Shown here one piece after another: positions 8,386 to 16,406 of a stretch of 43,912 bases of DNA; within the stretch, counting starts at the first letter, position 1, and every line of letters begins with the position of its first letter. The translations under genes and the position numbers were made by a program. The DNA is from an uncultured Actinomycetes bacterium (lineage in GTDB: Bacteria; Actinomycetota; Acidimicrobiia; Acidimicrobiales; SZUA-35). The stretch spans positions 3,027 to 46,938 of the forward strand of contig CADEDH010000037.1 in the NCBI GenBank assembly GCA_902826025.1, written 5' to 3'. Below the pieces are notes generated by a model. The model ran no database searches and had not been told where the DNA came from. It saw only the letters and a program-made list of their open reading frames with translations.

Positions 8386-10473
8386 ATGAGCGACTTCCCC
8401 TGCGCCTTCACCCCCCTGGACCTGCGCCACCGGCGGCTCCCCAACCGGATCGCCTTCGGCCCCCACCCCACCAACCTGGCCGGCGACGACGGCCTCCCGG
8501 GCGACGCCCTCGTCGCCTACCTCCGGGAGCGGGCCTTCGGCGGGGCGGCCCTGATCGTGGTGGAGCCCCGACCGGTGCACCTGTCGGCCCTGGTGGCCGG
8601 GCGGGGCCTGGCCCCCGTGGGAGCCGACGGGGCCGGGGGCGACGTGGGCGCCTTCCGCCGGCTCACCGAGGCCGTCCACGAGGGAGGAGACGCCACCGTG
8701 ATCCAGCAGCTGTGGCATCCCGGCCCCCACGGCGACGAGGGGGGCGACGCCACGCCCACCTGGTCGCCGTCCCCGGCCCGCACGCCGCACGGCCACGGCA
8801 GCCACACCATGAGCGAGCGGGAGCTGGACGACCTGGTGGCGGCATACGCCGAGGGCGCCCGCCGGGCCCAGCGGGCCGGGTTCGACGGGGTGGAGGTCGC
8901 CGCCGGGGCCCATACCCTCCTGGCCGAGCTGTGGACCCCAGGCGCCAACCGGCGGGACGACCCGTGGGGCGGACCCTTCGAGCAGCGGATGCGGTTCTCC
9001 CGCCTGGTTCTGGAGCGGATCCGGGCCGTGTGCGGCGACGAGCTGGTGATCGGGCTGGCCCTGTCGGTCGACCCCGACAATCCCCGGGCCCCCTCCGGCG
9101 GCGACCAGGCCCGGCCGCTGGGCGTGGCCGAGCTGACCGAGATCGCCGGCTGGCACGACGACCGCCAACTCGTCGACTACGTGGCCTGCGGCATCGGCAG
9201 CCTGCGCCAACGGACCCTGGCCCACCCGAGCACCCTCCACCCCGAGCTGGCGGGCGAACCGCTGGCCACCGCAGTGGCCGCCACCGTGACCACGGCCCGG
9301 GTGCTGTGCGCCGGCCACGTCCGCACCATGGCCAACGCCGAGGCCGTGCTGGCCGCCGGGCACGCCGACCTGGTGGCGATCACCCGGGGCCAGATCGCCG
9401 ACCCCCACCTGGTGGGCAAGGCGGCAGTGGGCCAGGCCAACCGCATCCGGCCCTGCGTCTCGTGCAACACCGGCTGCATCGTCGGCCCCGGAGCCGGCCC
9501 CGACGGGGGCCCGTCCCTCGCTCCCTTGCGCTGCCTGGTGAACCCCGAGGCGGGCCGGGAACACCGCCGGGGCGCCGGAGCCGACGTCTACGCTGCCGCC
9601 GCCGACCCCAAGCAGGTGGTGGTGATCGGGGGCGGGCCGGCCGGGTTGGAGGCGGCCCGGGTGGCGGCCGAGCGGGGCCACCAGGTCCGCCTGTACGAGA
9701 CCGCCGACCACCTGGGCGGCCAGTGGCGCCTGGCCGGGCTCCAGCCCACCCGCTCCCCCATCGCCGATCACCTGGCCTGGTACGAGGCCGAGCTCCACCG
9801 CCTCGGCGTCGAGATCCACCGTTCGGCCACGTTCCGCCCATCGGCCCGGATGTGGGAACAGGTGATCGTGGTGGCCACCGGCGCCACGCCAGCCCGGGCC
9901 GGCCGCCAGCGGGCCCTGCCCGGGGTGGCCCGGCTGCCCGGCACCGAGGCCGGTGGCGGCGCCGGGGTGCGGGTGGCCGACATCGCCGACGTGGTGGCCG
10001 GCACCCTGATCCCCGCCGGCGACGTGCTCCTCCTCGACGACACCGGCGACTGGCGGGGCATCGGCACGGCTCTGCTCCTCCAGCAGGTCCGGTGCCGGGT
10101 GGGCCTGGTGACGGCCGATGCCGCAGTGGCGGCCCGGCTGACTCCCGCCGCCGGCGGGGCCGAAGCCCGGCGCCGCTTCGCCCGCTCCGGCGGGGTCGAC
10201 TTCGTCCACACCGTGGTCGCGGCCTGGGACGGCACTGCCGGGCGGGCCACCCTCCGCCATGTGCTGACCGATCGGGTCGACGAGGTGGGGGCCGACTGGC
10301 TGGTGGTGGCCGAGACGCCCACCGCCGAGCCCGTTACGCCCGGCACCAGCGTGGCCGAGCAGGTGGCCACGGCGTGCCCTCACGCCGCCATCCATGTGGT
10401 GGGCGACGCCCTCGCCCCCCGCCACGCCCTGGCCGCCATCGCCGAGGCCCACGCCCTGGCCCTCACGCTCTAG
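8386..10473 (+). CDS. FMN/FAD/4Fe-4S oxidoreductase (dienoyl-CoA reductase type)
   Basis: 695 aa. Residues 1 to about 340 form an old-yellow-enzyme TIM barrel (DLRHRRLPNRIAFGP, GVEVAAGAHTLLAELW, VLCAGHVRT). A cysteine cluster follows (C357, C360, C364, C383; CVSCNTGC then RCLVNPEAGRE), as in the 4Fe-4S site of 2,4-dienoyl-CoA reductase and trimethylamine dehydrogenase. From residue 413 an FAD-binding Rossmann motif (VVVIGGGPAGLEAARVA) and LGGQWRLA continue the reductase half. Typical reactions are NADPH-dependent alkene reduction or amine demethylation; which applies is not visible. ATG 8386 gives the canonical N-terminus; ATG 8371 in the same frame is possible. Confidence 0.88.
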   Translation: MSDFPCAFTPLDLRHRRLPNRIAFGPHPTNLAGDDGLPGDALVAYLRERAFGGAALIVVEPRPVHLSALVAGRGLAPVGADGAGGDVGAFRRLTEAVHEGGDATVIQQLWHPGPHGDEGGDATPTWSPSPARTPHGHGSHTMSERELDDLVAAYAEGARRAQRAGFDGVEVAAGAHTLLAELWTPGANRRDDPWGGPFEQRMRFSRLVLERIRAVCGDELVIGLALSVDPDNPRAPSGGDQARPLGVAELTEIAGWHDDRQLVDYVACGIGSLRQRTLAHPSTLHPELAGEPLATAVAATVTTARVLCAGHVRTMANAEAVLAAGHADLVAITRGQIADPHLVGKAAVGQANRIRPCVSCNTGCIVGPGAGPDGGPSLAPLRCLVNPEAGREHRRGAGADVYAAAADPKQVVVIGGGPAGLEAARVAAERGHQVRLYETADHLGGQWRLAGLQPTRSPIADHLAWYEAELHRLGVEIHRSATFRPSARMWEQVIVVATGATPARAGRQRALPGVARLPGTEAGGGAGVRVADIADVVAGTLIPAGDVLLLDDTGDWRGIGTALLLQQVRCRVGLVTADAAVAARLTPAAGGAEARRRFARSGGVDFVHTVVAAWDGTAGRATLRHVLTDRVDEVGADWLVVAETPTAEPVTPGTSVAEQVATACPHAAIHVVGDALAPRHALAAIAEAHALALTL

Positions 10474-10479
10474 GCCGGC

Positions 10480-10530
10480 CGAACATGGTGAGGTTCGGGG
10501 TCACCCGGAGACCACCCCTCGCCGGGTTCG
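10480..10530. repeat. 51-bp imperfect palindrome
   Basis: Ends CGAACATGGTGAGG (10480-10493) and CCTCGCCGGGTTCG (10517-10530) pair at 11 of 14 positions. The length is exactly that of the elements at 18827-18877 and 20534-20584. It follows directly on the flavoprotein stop. Confidence 0.5.
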
Positions 10531-10595
10531 TTCGTGGTGTCCTTTGATGAAGCCGGATGGGCGTTCTCGGGGTTGATCGAGCTAGAACGTTGTGT

Positions 10596-11282
10596 ATGAC
10601 CGACGGGCCGCCGCAGCCCCCGCCGTCGTTCCTGGATCCCGCCAGCCTGGTCTTCCCGGCCCGGGTCGTCGAGGTCCGCCCGACCGGGATCGTTCTCAGT
10701 CAGAGCCGCTTCGTGCCCGAGAGCACGGAGCGCCAGAGCGACGCCGGACGCGTCGACGACCTCCTGATCGGCGGGGTGAGCCGGGGCCCCGACGGCGAGC
10801 TCGTCCACCACCTGGCCGACCCCCGCCTCCTGGGCTCGGTGGACCCCGGGCGCCAGGTCCGGGCCGAGATCGACCCCCGCCGCCGGGCCAACCTCAGCCG
10901 GCTCCACTCCGCCCTCCACCTGCTGTGGTTCGCCTACCAGGCCCTACACCAGGCCCCGGCCCGTCGGCTCGGGCGCCGGGTCGACGTGGTGTCGGCCCGG
11001 CTCGACATGCCCCGCCCCGACGGCGCGGCCGCCACTCCCGAAGCCGAGGCGACCGCCATCGCCGGCTGGCTCCAACGGGCCGTGGCGGCCAACCTCCGCA
11101 TCGACCATGTCCAGGGCGGCAGCCCGAACCGGCTCCATTGGGTGGTGGACGGCATCGGCTCGGTCCCCTGCCTCGGCCCGCACCCGCCGTCGACGGCCGC
11201 CGTGGGGCCCCTGGCCGTGACGGTGGAGGAGCTCGACTTCGACCGCCTCACCATCACCGCCCGCCTCACCTCCCGCTGGTGA
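10596..11282 (+). CDS. AlaX-like alanyl-tRNA editing domain protein
   Basis: 228 aa. The zinc-site pattern of AlaRS/AlaX editing domains is present: HSALH (H104, H108) and CLGPH (C192, H196), the latter followed by PPSTAAVGPLAV, which matches the strand after CxxxH in AlaX. The family hydrolyses mischarged Ser- or Gly-tRNA(Ala). The sequence diverges from typical AlaX, so substrate choice is uncertain. ATG 10596 starts the conserved part; ATG 10557 in frame is less likely. A TAGAAC box sits 7 nt before the ATG. Confidence 0.72.
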   Translation: MTDGPPQPPPSFLDPASLVFPARVVEVRPTGIVLSQSRFVPESTERQSDAGRVDDLLIGGVSRGPDGELVHHLADPRLLGSVDPGRQVRAEIDPRRRANLSRLHSALHLLWFAYQALHQAPARRLGRRVDVVSARLDMPRPDGAAATPEAEATAIAGWLQRAVAANLRIDHVQGGSPNRLHWVVDGIGSVPCLGPHPPSTAAVGPLAVTVEELDFDRLTITARLTSRW

Positions 11283-11314
11283 TCAGCGGGCGGAGCGCAG
11301 GCCCGGTCGCCCTG

Positions 11315-12868
11315 TTATTCCCATTCAATCGTGCCGGGGGGCTTCGACGTGACGTCGTAGACCACCCGGTTGATGCCGTCGACCTCGTTGATGATGCGGT
11401 TCGACATCTTCTCCAGCAGGTCGTACGGGAGACGGGCCCAGTCGGCCGTCATGGCATCGTCGCTGGTGACGGCCCGGATGATGATCGGATGGGCGTAGGT
11501 GCGCTCGTCGCCCATCACGCCCACCGAGCGGATGTCGGCCAGCACGGCGAAGGCCTGCCAGATCTCCCGGGCCAACCCGGCCTCGGCGATCTCGTGGCGC
11601 ACGATGGCGTCGGCCTGCTGCAGCACCGCCACCTTCTCCGGCGTGACCTCGCCGATGATCCGCACCCCCAGCCCGGGGCCGGGGAACGGCTGGCGCCACA
11701 CGATCTCGTCGGGCAGGCCCAGCTCGTGGCCCAGCACCCGCACCTCGTCCTTGAACAGGTTGCGCAGCGGCTCCACCAGCTTGAACTGGAGGTCGTCGGG
11801 CAGGCCACCCACGTTGTGGTGGCTCTTGATCTTGGCCGCAGTGCCGGTGCCCGACTCGATCACGTCGGGGTAGAGCGTGCCCTGCACCAGGAACTCGGCG
11901 TCGCTCAGGCCCCCCGCCGTCTCCTCGAACAACCGGATGAACAGCTCGCCGATCGTCTTGCGCTTCTGCTCGGGGTCGGTCACCCCGGCCAGGCGGTCGA
12001 AGAACCGGTCTCCGGCCCGCACGTGGATCAGCTCCATGCCCTGGTGGCGCTGGAACGTGTCGACCACCTGCTCCGACTCGCCCGACCGCATCAGCCCGGT
12101 GTCGACGTAGACGCAGGTGAGCCGATGGCCGATGGCCCGGTGGACCAGGGCGGCGGCCACGGCCGAGTCGACCCCGCCCGACAGGCCGCAGATGGCCCGG
12201 CCCGGCCCCACCTGGGACCGGATGGCGTCGAGCGAGGCGTCGATGATCGAAGTCATGGTCCAGGTGGGATCGCACCCGGCCAGGTCGAACAGGAACCGGC
12301 TGAGCAGGGCCATCCCGCCCTCGGTGTGGCCCACCTCGGGGTGGTACTGCACACCCCAGATCTTTCTCGTGTCGCTCTCCAGCACCGCCACCGGGGCGTT
12401 GGGGCTGGAGGCGGTGGCGGTGAAGCCCTCGGGCACCTGGGTGACGGCGTCGAAATGGCTCATCCACACGGTGGTGGGGCCGGCCACGTCGGCCAGCAGG
12501 CCCGACGGTGCCGGCGAGGCCGGGGTGACGGTCGTACGCCCGTACTCCCCCTGCTCGTTGCGGCCCACGGTGCCGCCGAACTGGTGGGCCACCAGCTGGG
12601 CCCCGTAGCAGATGCCGAGGATGGGAACGCCGAGCTCGTAGATGGCGGGGTCGAGCCGGGGGGCGCCGTCGACGTGGACGCTCTTGGGCCCACCCGACAG
12701 GATCATGGCCGCCGGGCGGCGTTCGGCCACCTCAGCAGCCGAGATCGTGTGGGACACGATCTCGGAGTAGACGTTCAGCTCGCGCACCCGCCGGGCGATC
12801 AGCTGGGCGTACTGGGCGCCGAAGTCGACGACCAGCACCACCTGGGTGGGGGCGACGGCGGAGCTCAC
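11315..12868 (-). CDS. guaA: GMP synthase (glutamine-hydrolysing)
   Basis: 517 aa, normal length. It makes GMP from XMP, ATP and glutamine. The glutamine amidotransferase domain has the nucleophile C87 in GICYGAQ and the triad partners H177 and E179 in VQYHPEV. The ATP pyrophosphatase domain has the PP-loop LSGGVDS at 229-235. The C-terminal dimerisation domain ends with the classic [13 protein letters not shown]. The GTG start overlaps the stop of the guaB3-like gene (GTGA, 4 nt), which indicates translational coupling. Confidence 0.98.
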   Translation of the reverse strand: MSSAVAPTQVVLVVDFGAQYAQLIARRVRELNVYSEIVSHTISAAEVAERRPAAMILSGGPKSVHVDGAPRLDPAIYELGVPILGICYGAQLVAHQFGGTVGRNEQGEYGRTTVTPASPAPSGLLADVAGPTTVWMSHFDAVTQVPEGFTATASSPNAPVAVLESDTRKIWGVQYHPEVGHTEGGMALLSRFLFDLAGCDPTWTMTSIIDASLDAIRSQVGPGRAICGLSGGVDSAVAAALVHRAIGHRLTCVYVDTGLMRSGESEQVVDTFQRHQGMELIHVRAGDRFFDRLAGVTDPEQKRKTIGELFIRLFEETAGGLSDAEFLVQGTLYPDVIESGTGTAAKIKSHHNVGGLPDDLQFKLVEPLRNLFKDEVRVLGHELGLPDEIVWRQPFPGPGLGVRIIGEVTPEKVAVLQQADAIVRHEIAEAGLAREIWQAFAVLADIRSVGVMGDERTYAHPIIIRAVTSDDAMTADWARLPYDLLEKMSNRIINEVDGINRVVYDVTSKPPGTIEWE

Positions 12869-14013
12869 GACCCGCTCACCACCATGCCGTGCCCTCGCTG
12901 ATGGTCGTGAACGACCATGACGTCGGCCTTCTGCAGCTCCTTGATCGATTCGTAGCCCAGGGTGGCCATGGCCTTGCGCAGACCGCCGAAGATGTTGAGC
13001 CGGCCGTCGGGTTCAGGCGCCGGGCCCAGCAGCAGCTGCTCCAGCGGGGCCACCTGCTCCACCCGCACCCGCCGCCCCTGGGGCAGCGTGGGGTGGACCA
13101 CCGAGGTGGACCAGTGCCACCCCCGGCCCGGAGCCTCGAACGCCTGGGCCAGGGCCGAGCCGATCATCACGGCGTCGGCCCCGCAGGCCACGGCCTTGGC
13201 TATCTGGCCGCCGGTGCGGAACCCACCGTCGGCGATCACCTGCACGTACACACCGGTCTCGTCGAGGTGGCGCATCCGGGCGGCCCGCACGTCGGCGATG
13301 GCGGTGGCCATCCCCGAGCCGACCCCGATCACGTCGGTGGTGGAGGCGGTGGAGCCGCCGTCGACACCCACGAGCACGCCGGTGGCCCCGGTGCGCATCA
13401 GGTGAAGAGCGGCGTTGTAGCTCACGCAGCCGCCCACGATCACCGGGGTCTCCAGCTCCCGGACGAACTGCTTGAGGTTCAGCACCTCGCTGCCCGACTT
13501 GCCGATGTGCTCGGCCGAGATCACGGTGCCCCGGATCAGCACCAGGTCGAGCTCGGCCTTGAGCAGGGTGCCGGCCATGGCGGCCACGTGGCGGGGCGAC
13601 ACGGCCCCCGCTGCGATCACTCCGGCCTCGTGGATCTCGTGGATCCGGCTGGCCACCAGATCGGGATCGATGGGGGCGCTGTACAGCTCCCGCATCCGGG
13701 CCACGGCCTTGTCGCCGTCGAGCTCGCTCAGCTCCACCAGGCGCTCGTCGGCGTCGGGGTGGCGGGTCCACAGACCCTCCAGGTCGAGCACGGCGAGGCC
13801 GCCGAGCTGCCCGATGGCGACAGCCGTGGCCGGGCTGGTGACCGAGTCCATGGCCGAGGCCAGGAACGGCAGGTCGAGCCGGTAGGCGTCGATCTGACAG
13901 GACAGATCGATGCTGTCGATGTCGCGGGTTCGCCGGTCGGGCAGCAGGCGCAGCTCATCGAGGCCGTAGGAGCGACGGCCCGACTTCCCCAATCCGATCT
14001 CGATCTCGGCCAT
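12865..14013 (-). CDS. guaB3: IMP dehydrogenase family protein (GuaB3 type)
   Basis: 382 aa, with no CBS pair. The N-terminus [20 protein letters not shown] is characteristic of actinobacterial GuaB3, and the TIM barrel carries the [10 protein letters not shown] and [16 protein letters not shown] nucleotide-binding loops. The catalytic loop (residues 217-232, [16 protein letters not shown]) has no cysteine where IMPDH has GSICTT, so ordinary IMPDH chemistry is doubtful; its real role in actinobacteria is unsettled. It is translationally coupled to guaA, pointing to purine metabolism. GGAGGT precedes ATG 14013, with TAGTCT further upstream as a -10. The guaB2 gene usually next door is not in this window. 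Confidence 0.9.
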   Translation of the reverse strand: MAEIEIGLGKSGRRSYGLDELRLLPDRRTRDIDSIDLSCQIDAYRLDLPFLASAMDSVTSPATAVAIGQLGGLAVLDLEGLWTRHPDADERLVELSELDGDKAVARMRELYSAPIDPDLVASRIHEIHEAGVIAAGAVSPRHVAAMAGTLLKAELDLVLIRGTVISAEHIGKSGSEVLNLKQFVRELETPVIVGGCVSYNAALHLMRTGATGVLVGVDGGSTASTTDVIGVGSGMATAIADVRAARMRHLDETGVYVQVIADGGFRTGGQIAKAVACGADAVMIGSALAQAFEAPGRGWHWSTSVVHPTLPQGRRVRVEQVAPLEQLLLGPAPEPDGRLNIFGGLRKAMATLGYESIKELQKADVMVVHDHQRGHGMVVSGS

Positions 14014-14107
14014 GGTGCGACCCACCTCCAGGGAAAAAATCAAGACTAGCGGGCCGCCGGCGTTCTCCTGGCGACCAGACGGCGCCAAGGCGCCCGCAGG
14101 GCGCCCG

Positions 14108-16345
14108 TCAGGCCAGGCCCAGGCGCTGGGCCTCGTCGGCGCAGTAGAACACGGCGCCGGCCCCCGCCATCGAGCCGTAGTCCTCGGGGCCGAGGTCGCC
14201 CCGGACGGCGGGGTCGAGCGCGCTGTACTGGGCCAGCAGCTCGATGCCGAGCTGGTCCTGGGTGTCGGAGGCGTTGAGGGCCAGGCAGGCGCTGGCCCCT
14301 ATGGTGTCGATGTCGGCGTTGGTGTGGGTGCCCAACCAGGCCTTCACCCCCTCGCTGGCGTCGGGGCTGTTCAGCAGGAACTGGCGCATGTTGCCGGCCG
14401 TACCGCCGGTCAGGTCGCCCACCGCCCCCGACGGCTCCACCTTCAGCGGCGGCTGCTGGCTGGTGAGGCGGGACAGGGCGAGCTGGGCGTAGTAGATGGT
14501 GGTGGCCCGGTCGCTGCCCGACGACTGAACGATCGTGTCGCCCACCCGGGTGTAGATGGTGAGCACGGTGCTGCTCACGGCACCGCCCAACGTGGAGTAT
14601 GCGGCGGCCGACGACTGCTCGGCCTGCGGGACCACCACGGTGGGATCGGGGGTGATGTCCCACACCTGGTCGGGCGCGTCGGCGCCCAGCGGCTTGGCGT
14701 CGCAGGCGGCGGCCAGGCCGGCGGCGTAGTCGTAGGCGGCCTGGGCCGCCTCCACCGAGCCGTAGGCCAGGGTCCGGACGACGAAGCTCTGGGCCGTCGA
14801 GTCGTAGGCGACGCCCCCCTCGGCCAGCGGGGGCCGGGCCAGGCGCACCGGCTCGATCCCGGTGCACAGCTCGGGGCTGCCGCCGGGGTCGACGGTGGTG
14901 GCGTACCCGCCGGGGGCGTCGGCCTGACCGGGGGTGATGGCCTTCACCTTCTGCTGGGCGGCGGCGGTGGCCGTGGCCGGGTCGACCGTGGTGCCAGCCC
15001 CGCCGGCGCTGCCGGTGGTGGAGGTGGTGGCGTCGGCACCGGGCTGGGCCGTGCCCGGCGGGGTGCTCCCGGTGGTGGCGGTCTCGTCGTCCCCACCCCG
15101 GTTGGCCAGCAGCAGGGCGCCGCCCAGGATCGCCACTGCGGCCACTGCCGCCACCACCCCGATGAGCAGACCCCGGCTGGAGCCGGACTTGCCCGCCGAC
15201 TGGAACGGCACGGGGCGGGTGAAGCCCTCGGGGCCGCGGTCGCCGGCCGGCGGGCTGTACGGGCCCCCGGTGGACGGGGCCCCGTTCCAGGTGGCAGGGC
15301 CACCGGATCCGACCCGGGGGTCGGTACCGAACCCCACCGCGCCGGGCCCGCCCGATCCGTAGGGGACCCCGGCCCCGTATTGGGCCCCGGGGGTGAACGG
15401 GCCACCGGGGGCCTGGCTCCCAGCGAGGCCGGCGGCGGCACCCAGGGCCGCCGCTCCCGGTCCGGGCCCGCCCGGCATGAACTGGTGGCCCACGGCGACG
15501 GTGGCGTTGGCCGGCCCCCCGCCGGCGCCGGCCCGGCCCTCGGCCAGCACGGCCGGGAGGTCGGCCGCAGCCGGGCGGCGGGCCGGGTCGCGGTCGAGGC
15601 AGCGGCCGATCAGGTGGCGCCACTCGGGCGGCAGCGAGGGGTCGATGGCAGGGGGCTGGGTGGTGATGGCCACGATCAGGGCCACGTCGGTGCTGGCCTC
15701 GTGGACCGGGCGGCCGGTGAGGGCCTGGTGAAGGGTGACGCCCACGGCGTAGACATCGGCCGCCGGGGCGGCCGCCCCCCGTTCGAACAGCTCGGGAGAC
15801 ATGTAGCGGGGGGTGCCCATCAGCTGGTCGCCGTGGTGGTAGTGGCCGGTGGCCGACAGGTCGCGGCTGAGGCCGAAGTCGGCCAGCTTCCAGTCGGGTC
15901 CGCCCAGCAGCACGTTGCCCGGTTTGAGATCGCGGTGCAGGGTGCTCCGACCGTGGAGGTAGCCCAGGCCGGCGCTGATGTCGTGCATCAGGCGCTCGGC
16001 CTGTTCCGGGGCCAGGCCGCCGGAGGCCCGGTCGAGCCAGTCCTGGAGGGAGTACTGGCACAGCTCGGTGACGAGGTAGAGGTGGGCCGAGCCCTCTTCG
16101 TCGACGTACTCGCCCGAGTCGAGGTAGGCCACCAGGTTCTGGTGGCGCAGCGCCACCACCTTGCGGATCTCCTCGTGGAATCCCGCCCGCTCCCGGGGCG
16201 ACGTCGACGGGTGCATCACCTTGATGGCGGCCTGACCCAGGCTCACGGCCGACTGGTCCTCGGCCGCGAACACCTGACCGAAGGCCCCATGGCCCAGCTC
16301 CTGGCCGAGCAGCCATCGGCCGCCCACCACCTGTCCTGCACTCAT
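14108..16345 (-). CDS. Membrane Ser/Thr protein kinase with extracytoplasmic domain
   Basis: 745 aa. The kinase domain (residues about 10-270) is complete: glycine loop LGHGAFGQV, ATP Lys42, catalytic HRDLKPGN (D139), DFG 156-158 and the MGTPRYMSPELFE activation-segment end. A Gly/Pro-rich linker (270-390), one transmembrane helix (392-414) and a roughly 330-residue extracellular domain follow. That domain has the same strand order and motif RVGDTI..SGSDRATTIYYAQLA as the neighbouring kinase. The architecture recalls PknH-type sensor kinases. No penicillin-binding PASTA repeats are present. ATG 16345 is preceded by GTGGGG. It is a tandem paralogue of the gene at 16405. Confidence 0.92.
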   Translation of the reverse strand: MSAGQVVGGRWLLGQELGHGAFGQVFAAEDQSAVSLGQAAIKVMHPSTSPRERAGFHEEIRKVVALRHQNLVAYLDSGEYVDEEGSAHLYLVTELCQYSLQDWLDRASGGLAPEQAERLMHDISAGLGYLHGRSTLHRDLKPGNVLLGGPDWKLADFGLSRDLSATGHYHHGDQLMGTPRYMSPELFERGAAAPAADVYAVGVTLHQALTGRPVHEASTDVALIVAITTQPPAIDPSLPPEWRHLIGRCLDRDPARRPAAADLPAVLAEGRAGAGGGPANATVAVGHQFMPGGPGPGAAALGAAAGLAGSQAPGGPFTPGAQYGAGVPYGSGGPGAVGFGTDPRVGSGGPATWNGAPSTGGPYSPPAGDRGPEGFTRPVPFQSAGKSGSSRGLLIGVVAAVAAVAILGGALLLANRGGDDETATTGSTPPGTAQPGADATTSTTGSAGGAGTTVDPATATAAAQQKVKAITPGQADAPGGYATTVDPGGSPELCTGIEPVRLARPPLAEGGVAYDSTAQSFVVRTLAYGSVEAAQAAYDYAAGLAAACDAKPLGADAPDQVWDITPDPTVVVPQAEQSSAAAYSTLGGAVSSTVLTIYTRVGDTIVQSSGSDRATTIYYAQLALSRLTSQQPPLKVEPSGAVGDLTGGTAGNMRQFLLNSPDASEGVKAWLGTHTNADIDTIGASACLALNASDTQDQLGIELLAQYSALDPAVRGDLGPEDYGSMAGAGAVFYCADEAQRLGLA

Positions 16346-16352
16346 CCCCACG

Positions 16353-16406
16353 CTCTCGTACCTCTCGTCACTCTCGTCGTTCCGTCGTTCCGTCGTTCCG
16401 TCGTTC
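16353..16406. repeat. Microsatellite between the two kinase genes
   Basis: Three 9-bp CTCTCGTNN units (16353-16379) run into four perfect 8-bp CGTCGTTC units (16375-16406). The array reaches the stop codon of the upstream kinase gene and ends 8 nt before the start codon of the next, so copy-number slippage would alter their spacing and the leader. Confidence 0.85.

Noticed and set aside
8227..10452. 741-codon minus-strand frame over the flavoprotein
   Set aside because: Gly/His-rich shadow frame; no recognisable domain.
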